DNA from: Nocardioides sp. cx-173
GTDB lineage: Bacteria; Actinomycetota; Actinomycetes; Propionibacteriales; Nocardioidaceae
Direction: 5' to 3'
DNA: 64,000 bases
Assembly (NCBI RefSeq): GCF_021117365.1
Contig: NZ_CP088262.1
Coordinates: forward strand, 3,226,501 to 3,290,500
Positions 24,850-32,531 of this stretch are shown here, one piece after another; within the stretch, counting starts at the first letter, position 1, and each line of letters begins with the position of its first letter. A program made the translations under genes and the position numbers. The notes under the pieces were generated by a model. The model made no database searches. It saw nothing but the letters and a program-made list of their open reading frames with translations, and had not been told where the DNA came from.

Positions 24850-25950
24850 ATGCCTCGACCAAAGACCCGCGCGAGGAGCCACCGCGCGGAGCGTGGCAGC
24901 GTCCTCGCCACGCTGCTCCTGGTCGGCCTCCTCACCCTGGTCGTGGGTGCCGTCACCGTGCTCGGCGGCAGCGGCTTCCTCGCCCGGGACGCCGGCACGG
25001 CCGCACGTATGGACGCTCCCGTCCCGGCCGACCCGGGCGACCCGGGCACCACCGCGGCCTCCCCCTCCGTCGCGCCGACGCGGACCCCGGCGGTCTCCCG
25101 CAAGCCCCCGGGCAAGCGCACGGTGGTGCCGGGCCTCACGCTGCGCCGCTACACCACCGAGGAGCTCGCAGAGATCGAGGCGGAGCGACTGCGCGCGATC
25201 GCCGCCCGCAAGTCCGTCACGATCCGGGTCGGCACCTTCAACGTGCTCGGCAGCAACCACACCGCGCCCGGTGGCGACCGCCGCAACTACCCGCCGGCCT
25301 CACGTCGTACGCCGCAGGCCGCGTCGTACATCCGCAACTACGGGGTGCAGGTGCTGGGCACCCAGGAGCTCAAGCCGGACCAGCTCAACGGGCTCAAGAG
25401 CATGACCGGCATGGCGGCCTACCCCGACTACGCCTTCGGCACCCGCGACACCGACAACAACATCCTCTACGACCCCGACGTGTTCGAGTTCGTCTCCGGC
25501 GACTCCTTCTCGATCACCTTCATGCACGCGGTGCGCCCCCAGCCGATCGTCAAGCTGCGGCACCGGCTGACCGGTCGCGAGATGTACTTCGTCAACATGC
25601 ACGCCTCGGCCGGCGAGGGCCGCTACGCCGTCTCCCGCCGGGCCGGGCACCTGGCCGCGGTGAGCGTGGTCAACCGGCTCGCGGCCGAGGGGCTGCCGGT
25701 GTTCCTCACCGGCGACATGAACGACCGCGCGGAGTTCTTCTGCCGGGTGGCTCCCCCCACCGGGCTCGTCGCCGCCATCGGCGGCAGCGCCTCCGGGGGC
25801 TGCAGCCCGGCCGGGCGCCTCGCGGTCGACTGGGTCCTCGGCACCGGCGTCCAGTGGAGCGACTACGACGAGGACCGCAGCACCCTGGGTCGCGTCAGCG
25901 ACCACCACTTCGTGAGCGCCACCGCCACCATCCCCGGCGAGACGGACTGA
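24850..25950 (+). CDS. Membrane-anchored EEP-fold phosphodiesterase
   Basis: 366 residues. A basic N-terminus and one membrane segment (about residues 18-40) are followed by a Pro/Ala/Thr-rich linker to about residue 100, then an endonuclease/exonuclease/phosphatase domain facing outward. Catalytic motifs are all visible: VGTFNVLGSNH, VLGTQELKPDQ, YFVNMHAS, LTGDMNDRAEF, AVDWVLGT and VSDHHFVSA. Second exported EEP protein in this block after 21068-22465. Its last 56 nt overlap the convergent sulfotransferase-like gene. Substrate unknown; extracellular nuclease or phospholipase/sphingomyelinase-like action is possible. Confidence 0.88.
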   Translation: MPRPKTRARSHRAERGSVLATLLLVGLLTLVVGAVTVLGGSGFLARDAGTAARMDAPVPADPGDPGTTAASPSVAPTRTPAVSRKPPGKRTVVPGLTLRRYTTEELAEIEAERLRAIAARKSVTIRVGTFNVLGSNHTAPGGDRRNYPPASRRTPQAASYIRNYGVQVLGTQELKPDQLNGLKSMTGMAAYPDYAFGTRDTDNNILYDPDVFEFVSGDSFSITFMHAVRPQPIVKLRHRLTGREMYFVNMHASAGEGRYAVSRRAGHLAAVSVVNRLAAEGLPVFLTGDMNDRAEFFCRVAPPTGLVAAIGGSASGGCSPAGRLAVDWVLGTGVQWSDYDEDRSTLGRVSDHHFVSATATIPGETD

Positions 25951-26977
25951 CCTCGTCGGCCACCCTCGTGCGCAGGTCCCGCACGTCCCCGAGCATCTGC
26001 GCGACGAGCGAGACCGCCACGTCGGCGACCTCGGCATCGGTCACCGACGACGGCTCCCGACGGGGCTCGAGCTCGTCGGGGACGAGCAGGTTGGCCAGGT
26101 CTCCGCGGACGTCGTAGCCCTCCGCGCGCACGAAGTCGACCCACTCCCGACCGCGGCGACGCTGCTCCTCGATGCGCTCCTGCGGCGGCCAGAACCGCTC
26201 GCCGCGGCGCGGGACGAGACGCTCGTCGGCGAGGAACGTGCGGATGTAGACGCCGCGGTCGAAGGCCCGCTGGAAGTCACCCAGGTGGGCGTTGACGCGG
26301 CGCAGCACCTCGGCCTCGACGACTCCCATCGACTCGTTGGGGAACGAGCCGGAGAGGTCGAAGGCCTCGGTGTCCAGCCCCAGCAGAGCACCGAAGCGGT
26401 GCCAGATCTCCTCGCGCGGCGCCCGGGTGTCGAGCGGCAGGACATGCACCTGCGAGGCCGGGAGCGACGGGGCCCACCGCTGCAGGACCAGGCGCAGGTC
26501 CAGGGTGCGCCAGTTCCAGATCGCGTTGGGGCTGGGCGACACCTCGAGGGCGTACTCCTCGATCGGCGTCGTGTGCCGGTTCTTGAGGCTCTCCTGCCAG
26601 CTGGCGGTGAACAGGCCCAAGGGCTCGCGGGCGGTGACGACCAGGTGGACCTCCGCGGGCGCCAGGTCGGCGATCATCCGCTGCGCCTGCTCGGCGGAGG
26701 CCGCGGCGAAGAACTCGTGGCTGACCAGCCCGGTGCCCGGCCAGCCGGCGAGCTCCTGGGTCAGCCGGGACCACGCGGTGCGGTGCCGGGCCGGGGCACC
26801 GGCCAGGTTGGGGTCCTCGCGGACCACGCGCGAGGCCCATAGGTGGTCGCGCCGCTCCTCCCCGGGCAGCAGCACGCCCTGCTCGCGCAGCAGCGGGCGC
26901 GAGGCCCACAGGATCGTCTGGAGGTAGGTGGTGGCGGTCTTGGGCAGCCCGAGGTGGACGAAGACCCGCTCGGCCAA
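25895..26977 (-). CDS. Sulfotransferase-like P-loop protein, copy 2
   Basis: 360 residues; P-loop FVHLGLPKTATTYLQTILW at the N-terminus in the position of the PAPS-binding loop, then VHLVVTAREPLGLFTASWQ. The middle part is acidic/aromatic and the C-terminus is basic (RRGWWRWRSRSGGR). Start is TTG at 26977, 4 nt after the stop of the small coiled-coil gene; no better start fits. Last gene of a four-gene operon (PLD, LicD-methyltransferase, coiled coil, this gene). Related to the 17722-18714 protein. Probably sulfates or otherwise modifies a surface glycan (inference). Confidence 0.75.
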   Translation of the reverse strand: MAERVFVHLGLPKTATTYLQTILWASRPLLREQGVLLPGEERRDHLWASRVVREDPNLAGAPARHRTAWSRLTQELAGWPGTGLVSHEFFAAASAEQAQRMIADLAPAEVHLVVTAREPLGLFTASWQESLKNRHTTPIEEYALEVSPSPNAIWNWRTLDLRLVLQRWAPSLPASQVHVLPLDTRAPREEIWHRFGALLGLDTEAFDLSGSFPNESMGVVEAEVLRRVNAHLGDFQRAFDRGVYIRTFLADERLVPRRGERFWPPQERIEEQRRRGREWVDFVRAEGYDVRGDLANLLVPDELEPRREPSSVTDAEVADVAVSLVAQMLGDVRDLRTRVADEVSPSRRGWWRWRSRSGGR

Positions 26978-26981
26978 CGCG

Positions 26982-27194
26982 TCAGATGCTCTCGGTGAAC
27001 TTCGCGAGGGCGACGTCGATGCGGTCCTGGTCGCGGCTGGCCATCGGCACCAACAGCTCCTGGACCACGTCGGCCAGCTCGGCCAGGCGAAGCTGGTGGC
27101 GGCGCATCTCGAGCAGGTCCTGCTCGAGGTGCTCGACGCGCGCCACGAGGTCGCGCTGGTCGCGGACCTGGCGCACGATCTGTTTCAGTCCCAT
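26982..27194 (-). CDS. Small coiled-coil protein, possibly DUF6752 (70 aa)
   Basis: 70 residues, MGLKQIVRQVRDQRDLVARV, almost entirely heptad-like (Leu/Val spacing through EHLEQDLLEMRRHQLRLAEL), ending VVQELLVPMASRDQDRIDVA. I recall similar short proteins annotated DUF6752 beside surface-glycan genes in Nocardioides; the number is from memory. It overlaps the end of the LicD-methyltransferase gene by 10 nt and is followed after 4 nt by the sulfotransferase-like gene, so translation is likely coupled. Could oligomerise or scaffold the enzymes (inference). Confidence 0.7.
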   Translation of the reverse strand: MGLKQIVRQVRDQRDLVARVEHLEQDLLEMRRHQLRLAELADVVQELLVPMASRDQDRIDVALAKFTESI

Positions 27195-28741
27195 TGAGCC
27201 ACCAATCGTCCGATGCTGAAGCGGCTCCTGTTGCCACCCTCGCCGGGGGCGAGCTCGCGTGTACGAATGATAGTTGCCCCCTGACCCTCGAGCCGACCCG
27301 CCAGGGCGTCCAGCGACACGGGCCGCAGCTTGAGCGGCGCGGTGCCGCCACCGGTCCACACGTCGACGAACAGCCGCCCGCCGTCGCGCAGGGCCATGGA
27401 GGAGAAGCGCGCCAGCGAGTCGCGCCCGAAGCCGTTGGTGGCGTCGGCGACGTGGCGCGCGAGGATCGCCCGGCGCCCGCTCCGCCGGGACGCCAGCGCG
27501 CCCTCACCCAGCACCGAGCGCCACTCGGTGAGGTTGAGGTGCCGTACGTCGAGCCGCAGGCCCTCGGCCGCCGCTACCCGCTGCGCGGTCTGCGGCGCCT
27601 TCGGGACGTAGTCGTAGGCGGTGACCTGGGCTCCCTGGCGCGCTAGCCACAGGCTGTCGGCGCCCCAGCCGGCCCCGACGTCGAGCACCGTGCCGCCCTG
27701 GCCCACGAAGCCGAGGGCCCGGCGCGCCAGCTGCGAGGGCCGGCGCCGCGGCACCCGCATCCGCGCCCGGCTGTAGCTGCGCTCCCACGCCTGGCGCTCC
27801 ACCGAGGTCCCGCGGAACCACCCGGTCAGCTCCTGGATGGTGTGCTGGTCGGTGCCGAAGCGGAACGCCGGGTCCGGCACGGCCCACGACGGCCCGTACA
27901 TCGCCTCCAGCAGGCGCTCGGGCGCCGCCGGGGCGGGGAACGGGCGGCCCTCGAGCGTGCACTCCCGCGTCGGGTAGATCCAGTCCATCTCGTACGGCGC
28001 GTCCACCTCGCCCATGAGCCGCAGCCGGCCCCCGTCGATGAACCCGGCGAAGACGTCCAACGCCCGGACCACCCCGTCGCCCTCGACCACGTCGATGCGG
28101 AAGGCCGCGCCGCTGTAGCGGTGCGTGGCCAGCCCCAGGCCGGTCACCGCCCGCTGCAGGCGGAAGGACTCCCGGATGACGTCGACCGGCGTCGACGCGT
28201 GGCTGACGTAGGCGAGGTCGGCGTCGGAGTCGTGCCCGAGCAGCCGCTGCTCGCGGATCGCGCCCAGCAGGGTGCCGTAGGCGAGGAAGGCCTCGATGCC
28301 CGCCGTGCGGATCGCCTCGAGCACGCGGTCGATGCTGTCCAGCAGCGGCGCCACGTCCTCGGGCGAACGGGTGTCGAAGGTGGCGCTCATGCGCCCCGAC
28401 TTGTCCAGCCCCATCGGGGCCCCGGACTTGCCGACGACCGCGATCCTCGCCGACGACGTGCCGAACGCGCGCTCCTCATCGAACAGGGTCTCTCCCGTCA
28501 GGTGGTCGCGCACGCTCACCCGTGTGTGGCCGTCCAGGAAGCGGCTCAGCGCCGGCGGCCAGGCGGCGTGACGGCGACCCGTCGGCGAGCCCTCCGTGTC
28601 ACGCACCAGCCAGAACGACCAGACCCGTCGCCCGTCGAAGAGGACGTCCAGCACGCGGTCGCCGAAGCCCCACAGCCGGACGCCGCCCTCGTCGACCTCG
28701 GAGACCCGGGCCTTGGACCTCGGGACCTTCGGGCCCTCCAT
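27185..28741 (-). CDS. LicD-type phosphotransferase fused to a class I methyltransferase
   Basis: 518 residues in three parts. Residues about 1-130: a beta-rich domain of unknown role (VWSFWLVRDTEG, WPPALSRFLDGHTRV, GTSSARIAVVGKSG). Residues about 140-340: a LicD/nucleotidyltransferase-fold domain with AYGTLLGAIREQRLLGHDSD followed by ADLAY; its acidic residues are the metal ligands expected for phosphocholine-type transfer. Residues about 345-518: a Rossmann SAM-dependent methyltransferase with motif I VLDVGAGWGADSLWLA. LicD proteins move phospho-alcohol groups onto glycans or teichoic acids; the fused methyltransferase might methylate the same headgroup (inference). The ATG overlaps the stop of the upstream PLD gene by one base (TGATG). 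Confidence 0.82.
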   Translation of the reverse strand: MEGPKVPRSKARVSEVDEGGVRLWGFGDRVLDVLFDGRRVWSFWLVRDTEGSPTGRRHAAWPPALSRFLDGHTRVSVRDHLTGETLFDEERAFGTSSARIAVVGKSGAPMGLDKSGRMSATFDTRSPEDVAPLLDSIDRVLEAIRTAGIEAFLAYGTLLGAIREQRLLGHDSDADLAYVSHASTPVDVIRESFRLQRAVTGLGLATHRYSGAAFRIDVVEGDGVVRALDVFAGFIDGGRLRLMGEVDAPYEMDWIYPTRECTLEGRPFPAPAAPERLLEAMYGPSWAVPDPAFRFGTDQHTIQELTGWFRGTSVERQAWERSYSRARMRVPRRRPSQLARRALGFVGQGGTVLDVGAGWGADSLWLARQGAQVTAYDYVPKAPQTAQRVAAAEGLRLDVRHLNLTEWRSVLGEGALASRRSGRRAILARHVADATNGFGRDSLARFSSMALRDGGRLFVDVWTGGGTAPLKLRPVSLDALAGRLEGQGATIIRTRELAPGEGGNRSRFSIGRLVAQWD

Positions 28742-30138
28742 CAGTCCATGTCGACGTTGGCGTAGGGGTCGATCTTCTTGCCACGGTAGGAGGCCCGGAG
28801 CGGGACGCTCCTGGGGAAGTTCTCGTACCAGTAGTTGATGTGGTCCTGGTACCTCAGGGTGAGGCCGCGGTTGCGCATGATGGTGATGTTCTCGTCGGAG
28901 ATCGTCGCCAGCCCCGAGATGTTCGAGGAGCCGTTGATCACCACGTGGGCCGTGCGGTTGTTGCCGATGCGGCCGTTGATCGAGATCGACTTGAGGTGGA
29001 AGTAGTTGTCGAACTCGCCGTCGCCGTTGAAGTCCTGGACCAGGTGCCGGATCGGCACGTTGTGGGAGCGCAGGTAGCGGTAGATGGCCTGCCCCATGAC
29101 GGTGTAGCCGATCTTGATGTCGCAGCCCTGCTTGTGCATCCGCTTGAACTGCACCGCGGCGCGCATGCCGCGGTCGTTGCGGATCACGTCGGGGGCCACG
29201 CGCACGATGGTGCGACCCGACCGGGTGCCGGCGTTGCGAGCCCCGGTGCACTTCACCTGATTGAGGATGCTCTGATACGGGTCGCCCTTGTAGTTGGCCC
29301 CCCCGAGCGGGCTGAAGTAGAACTTGTAGTTCCTGCCCGACGACTGGACGAAGGTCTGCCGACGGGGCTGGTCCTGCCACATCTGGGCGAAGACCGTGCG
29401 GCCGAACTTCCACACCTTGCGGTGGTTGACGAAGGTGTAGACGTCGTTCCACTGGTTCGACGCGGCCGCGGCCGTCAGGTTGGCCGAGCCCTGGATGGTC
29501 ACGTGGCGGGCGGTGCCGGTCCTGGAGAACAGGTAGAACTTGCTGTGCGCCTGTCCCCCCTTGCCGCGGCAGGAGCCGCGGCAGGTCTTCGCGTAGCTCT
29601 TCTTGCCCTTGGGCCGGTTGGCGTTGCCCTTGACCAGGGCGCGCTGCAGCCGGATGAACCCCGGGTTGGGGACCTCTGCGGAGACGTTGGACTTATCCAT
29701 CAGCACGCGCACGATGACCCCGCGGCGCTGCGCGTTGATCAGGGCGTTCACCCCGGAGCGGGACATGATGTTCCAGGACATGACGTCGATCGTGCTGCCC
29801 TTGTGGGCCCGCTGGATCGCCGTGGTGATGTGGTCGAGCAGCCGGTAGCGCGTCTTGGCGCTGCCCAGCGGGCTGTTGAACAGCACTCCGGAGCGCGGCG
29901 TCCAGCGAGCCCGCTTCTTGCCCTTGTTCTTCTGGCCCGTGTTCTTCTGGCCCGTGCTCTTCTGGCCGGCGTTCTTGCCCTCAGCCGCGCCGGAGAGCGT
30001 GAGGTCGTCGGACTGCACCCGGGAGACCTGGGCGCTCGTCGAGGAGGTGGCCGTCGCGGACGGCAGCGCTCCCAGCGTCGTGATGGCGAGGGCGAGGGCG
30101 AGGCCGGACCCGAGGCGGGCGACATGTCGAGCGGTCAT
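28741..30138 (-). CDS. Secreted phospholipase-D-fold protein
   Basis: 465 residues with a clear signal peptide (MTARHVARLGSGLALALAIT, cleavage near ALPSATA). Two PLD half-domains follow. The first has HSKFYLFSRTG near residue 198 and GSANL; the second has HLKSISING near residue 381 and GSSNI. Both HxK motifs are present, but the Asp that normally follows the Lys by five positions is Ser or Asn. A Lys/Gln-rich linker with three 5-residue repeats (GQKNT-like) precedes domain 1. It should act outside the cell on a phosphodiester bond (phospholipid, nucleic acid or polymer). First gene of the operon with the LicD-methyltransferase fusion. Confidence 0.83.
   Translation of the reverse strand: MTARHVARLGSGLALALAITTLGALPSATATSSTSAQVSRVQSDDLTLSGAAEGKNAGQKSTGQKNTGQKNKGKKRARWTPRSGVLFNSPLGSAKTRYRLLDHITTAIQRAHKGSTIDVMSWNIMSRSGVNALINAQRRGVIVRVLMDKSNVSAEVPNPGFIRLQRALVKGNANRPKGKKSYAKTCRGSCRGKGGQAHSKFYLFSRTGTARHVTIQGSANLTAAAASNQWNDVYTFVNHRKVWKFGRTVFAQMWQDQPRRQTFVQSSGRNYKFYFSPLGGANYKGDPYQSILNQVKCTGARNAGTRSGRTIVRVAPDVIRNDRGMRAAVQFKRMHKQGCDIKIGYTVMGQAIYRYLRSHNVPIRHLVQDFNGDGEFDNYFHLKSISINGRIGNNRTAHVVINGSSNISGLATISDENITIMRNRGLTLRYQDHINYWYENFPRSVPLRASYRGKKIDPYANVDMD
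29927..29971. repeat. Three tandem 15-bp repeats inside the PLD gene
   Basis: Unit TTCTTCTGGCCCGTG twice exactly, then a third copy with three differences. In frame, it encodes the repeated Gly-Gln-Lys-x-Thr linker of the secreted PLD-fold protein, so copy-number change would lengthen or shorten the linker without a frameshift. Confidence 0.85.
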
Positions 30139-30253
30139 GAGGTGAGCAACTCCAAGAGGGCGGCGGGCACGGCTACGTCTGGAGCGAGACCGAGCAGGCG
30201 GAAACGACCAGAGTACAAGGGTAAAGAGAGCCGGAGGGCGTCAGACTCGCCGC

Positions 30254-30643
30254 TCAGCCGCGGCAGACGGAGACCGAGTGCCGGTAGTCGGGATCCTGGG
30301 CAAGATCCTCGGCGAACTTGATCTTCCCGCCCAGCACGCCGTAGTACTGCTCGGCGTAACGGACGATGGTCTGGCCCGAGGAGCAGGAGAGGGCCTCGGG
30401 CTCCACGAGGGCCCCGTCGGCGACGCAGCCGGCGTAGGCCGCCGGGAGCACCCCGCCCTCGACCCACACGTCGGCGCACGCGGGGCCGGCGGGAGCCGCG
30501 CTCTCCGACGGCGAGGGTGACGCGGTGTCGGGCTCCGACGAGGCCGGCGTCGGGTCGGTGGCGGTGGTGTCGGAGTCGCCGCCGCAGCCCGTGGCGAGCA
30601 ACAGCGGCAGCGCCACGGCAGCCAGGAGTCGGCGGGTTCTCAT
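30254..30643 (-). CDS. Small lipoprotein of unknown function (129 aa)
   Basis: Lipoprotein signal MRTRRLLAAVALPLLLATGC with the lipid-modified Cys at about residue 20. A Ser/Pro/Thr/Asp-rich linker to about residue 55 and a compact domain with four Cys (PACADV, AGCVADG, LSCSS, VSVCRG) follow. The Cys probably form two disulphides. Exported and anchored in the outer face of the membrane. I do not recognise the domain. It lies downstream of, and divergent from, the MgtE-N gene (70 nt apart), and 115 nt from the start of the PLD gene on the same strand. Confidence 0.8.
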   Translation of the reverse strand: MRTRRLLAAVALPLLLATGCGGDSDTTATDPTPASSEPDTASPSPSESAAPAGPACADVWVEGGVLPAAYAGCVADGALVEPEALSCSSGQTIVRYAEQYYGVLGGKIKFAEDLAQDPDYRHSVSVCRG

Positions 30644-30712
30644 GGCAAGGAGTGTACGGACGCCACGGCGCGGAGTGCCGATGCCATGGCGAGGTGGCAC
30701 TAGCGTTGGGCC

Positions 30713-31999
30713 GTGAGCACCGCCCCTCCCCGCGTCTACGCGGCCCGCCTCGTCGGGCTGCCGATCTTCGACCCCCAGGGCGACCAGGTCGGCAAGGTCC
30801 GCGACCTGGTGGTGGCCATCCGCTCGCAGGAGAGCCAGCCCCGCGTCCTGGGCATGGTCGCCGAGGTGTTCGGCCGGCGCCGGATCTTCGTCCCGATGAC
30901 CCGGGTCACCAACATCGACAGCGGCCAGGTCTACACCACCGGACTGCTGAACATGCGCCGCTTCGAGCAACGCTCCACCGAGACCCTGGTGATCGGTCAG
31001 CTGCTCGACCGCAGCGTCGTCATCACGGGCAGCGCGGGCACCGGGGCCGGAGTGCGGGGCACGGTCTACGACGTCGCGATGGAGCAGGCGCGCAACCGCG
31101 ACTGGGTGCTCAGCCGGGTCGCCGTCCAGGAGCCGGCCAAGGGGTTGCGCCGGCGCGGGCAGACCCACGTCGTCGAGTGGCGCGACGTGCAGGGGCTGGT
31201 GGGCCGCGAGGAGGCGCAGGGCGCCACGCACCTAATCGCCGCCCTCAACGAGATGCGCCCCGCCGACGCGGCCAGCATGATCCACGACCTGCCGGTCGAG
31301 CGCCGTGCCGCCGTCGTCGCCGCTCTCGACGACGAGCGCCTGGCCGACGTCCTCGAGGAGCTGCCCGAGGAGGACCAGGTCCAGATCCTCGAGGAGCTGG
31401 ACTCCGAGCGCGCCGCCGACGTCCTGGAGGAGATGTCGCCCGACGACGCCGCCGACCTGATCGCCGACCTGCCGCCCGAGACCGCGGAGATCCTGCTCGA
31501 CCTGATGGAGCCCGAGGAGGCCGACGACGTACGCCGGCTGATGTCGTACGTCGAGAACACGGCGGGCGCCATGATGACCCCCGAGCCGGTCATCCTGCCG
31601 CCCGACGCGACGATCGCCGACGCCCTGGCGCACGTGCGCAACCCCGACCTCACCCCGGCGCTGGCCGCGCTCGTCTACGTGTGCCGCCAGCCCCTCGAGA
31701 CGCCCACGGGCAAGTTCCTCGGCGTCGCCCACATCCAGCGGCTGCTGCGCGAGCCCCCCTCCACGCTGGTGGCCGGCGCACTCGACGACTCCATGGAGAA
31801 CCTGCGCCCCGAGGCCACCATCGACCAGGTCGCGGCCCATCTCGCGACGTACAACCTGGTGGCGGCGCCCGTCGTCGACGAGAACGGTCACCTGCTCGGC
31901 GCCGTCACCGTCGACGACCTGCTCGACCACATGCTGCCCAGCAACTGGCGCGACCGGATGCCCCGCGACGGCGGCCCGCTGGGAGCCCGCCGTGGCTGA
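30713..31999 (+). CDS. MgtE N-terminal/CBS domain protein with PRC-barrel-like head
   Basis: 428 residues with no membrane segment. Residues about 8-90 look like a PRC-barrel (VGLPIFDPQGDQVGKVRDLV). Residues about 180-290 form an MgtE N-terminal helical superhelix (repeats such as ERLADVLEELPEEDQVQILEE). Residues about 290-420 are a CBS pair (AGAMMTPEPVILPPDATIAD and VAAPVVDENGHLLGAVTVDD). True MgtE magnesium channels continue into five membrane helices that are missing here, so this is a soluble Mg2+ or nucleotide sensor rather than a transporter. GTG start. Its end overlaps the DUF1003 gene by 8 nt, so the two are co-translated. Confidence 0.88.
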   Translation: MSTAPPRVYAARLVGLPIFDPQGDQVGKVRDLVVAIRSQESQPRVLGMVAEVFGRRRIFVPMTRVTNIDSGQVYTTGLLNMRRFEQRSTETLVIGQLLDRSVVITGSAGTGAGVRGTVYDVAMEQARNRDWVLSRVAVQEPAKGLRRRGQTHVVEWRDVQGLVGREEAQGATHLIAALNEMRPADAASMIHDLPVERRAAVVAALDDERLADVLEELPEEDQVQILEELDSERAADVLEEMSPDDAADLIADLPPETAEILLDLMEPEEADDVRRLMSYVENTAGAMMTPEPVILPPDATIADALAHVRNPDLTPALAALVYVCRQPLETPTGKFLGVAHIQRLLREPPSTLVAGALDDSMENLRPEATIDQVAAHLATYNLVAAPVVDENGHLLGAVTVDDLLDHMLPSNWRDRMPRDGGPLGARRG

Positions 32000-32519
32000 G
32001 CCCCGCGCCCCCCGCCTCGACACCCCGCGCAGCACCCGCCGGCAGCTGGTGCGCCGGCCGGCGTTCAACAACGACACCTTCGGGGTCTTCGCCGAGCAGT
32101 TCGCCCGCTTCATGGGCACGGCGACGTTCCTGCTCTACATGACCGGGTTCGTGGTCGTGTGGGTCGGCTGGAACGCCATCGCTCCCGAGGACGCCCGCTG
32201 GGACGCCTACCCGTTCATCTTCCTGACCCTGATGCTCAGCCTCCAGGCGTCGTACGCCGCACCGTTGATCCTGCTCGCGCAGAACCGCCAGGAGACCCGC
32301 GACAAGGTCATCGCCGAGCAGGACCGGCAGGCCAACGCGCGGGGCCACGCCGACATGGAGTTCCTCGCCCGCGAGGTCGCGTCGCTGCGCATGGCCGTCG
32401 GCGAGGTGGCGACCCGGGACTTCCTGCGCTCCGAGCTGCGCTCGCTGCTGGCCGAGCTGGAGGAGCGTGGGCTGTCTCACGAGAGCGCCGACGAAGGACG
32501 CGAACCACCGCCCAACTAG
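31992..32519 (+). CDS. DUF1003 family membrane protein
   Basis: 175 residues. Two membrane segments (FLLYMTGFVVVWVGWNAI and FIFLTLMLSLQASYAAPLIL) in the DUF1003 pattern, followed by QNRQETRDKVIAEQDRQAN and a charged coiled-coil C-terminus. Overlaps the MgtE-N/CBS gene and is probably its membrane partner, since the two are joined across actinobacteria. It could provide the membrane function that the soluble MgtE-like protein lacks (inference). GTG start. Confidence 0.9.
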   Translation: MAEPRAPRLDTPRSTRRQLVRRPAFNNDTFGVFAEQFARFMGTATFLLYMTGFVVVWVGWNAIAPEDARWDAYPFIFLTLMLSLQASYAAPLILLAQNRQETRDKVIAEQDRQANARGHADMEFLAREVASLRMAVGEVATRDFLRSELRSLLAELEERGLSHESADEGREPPPN

Positions 32520-32531
32520 AGTGGGACCATC

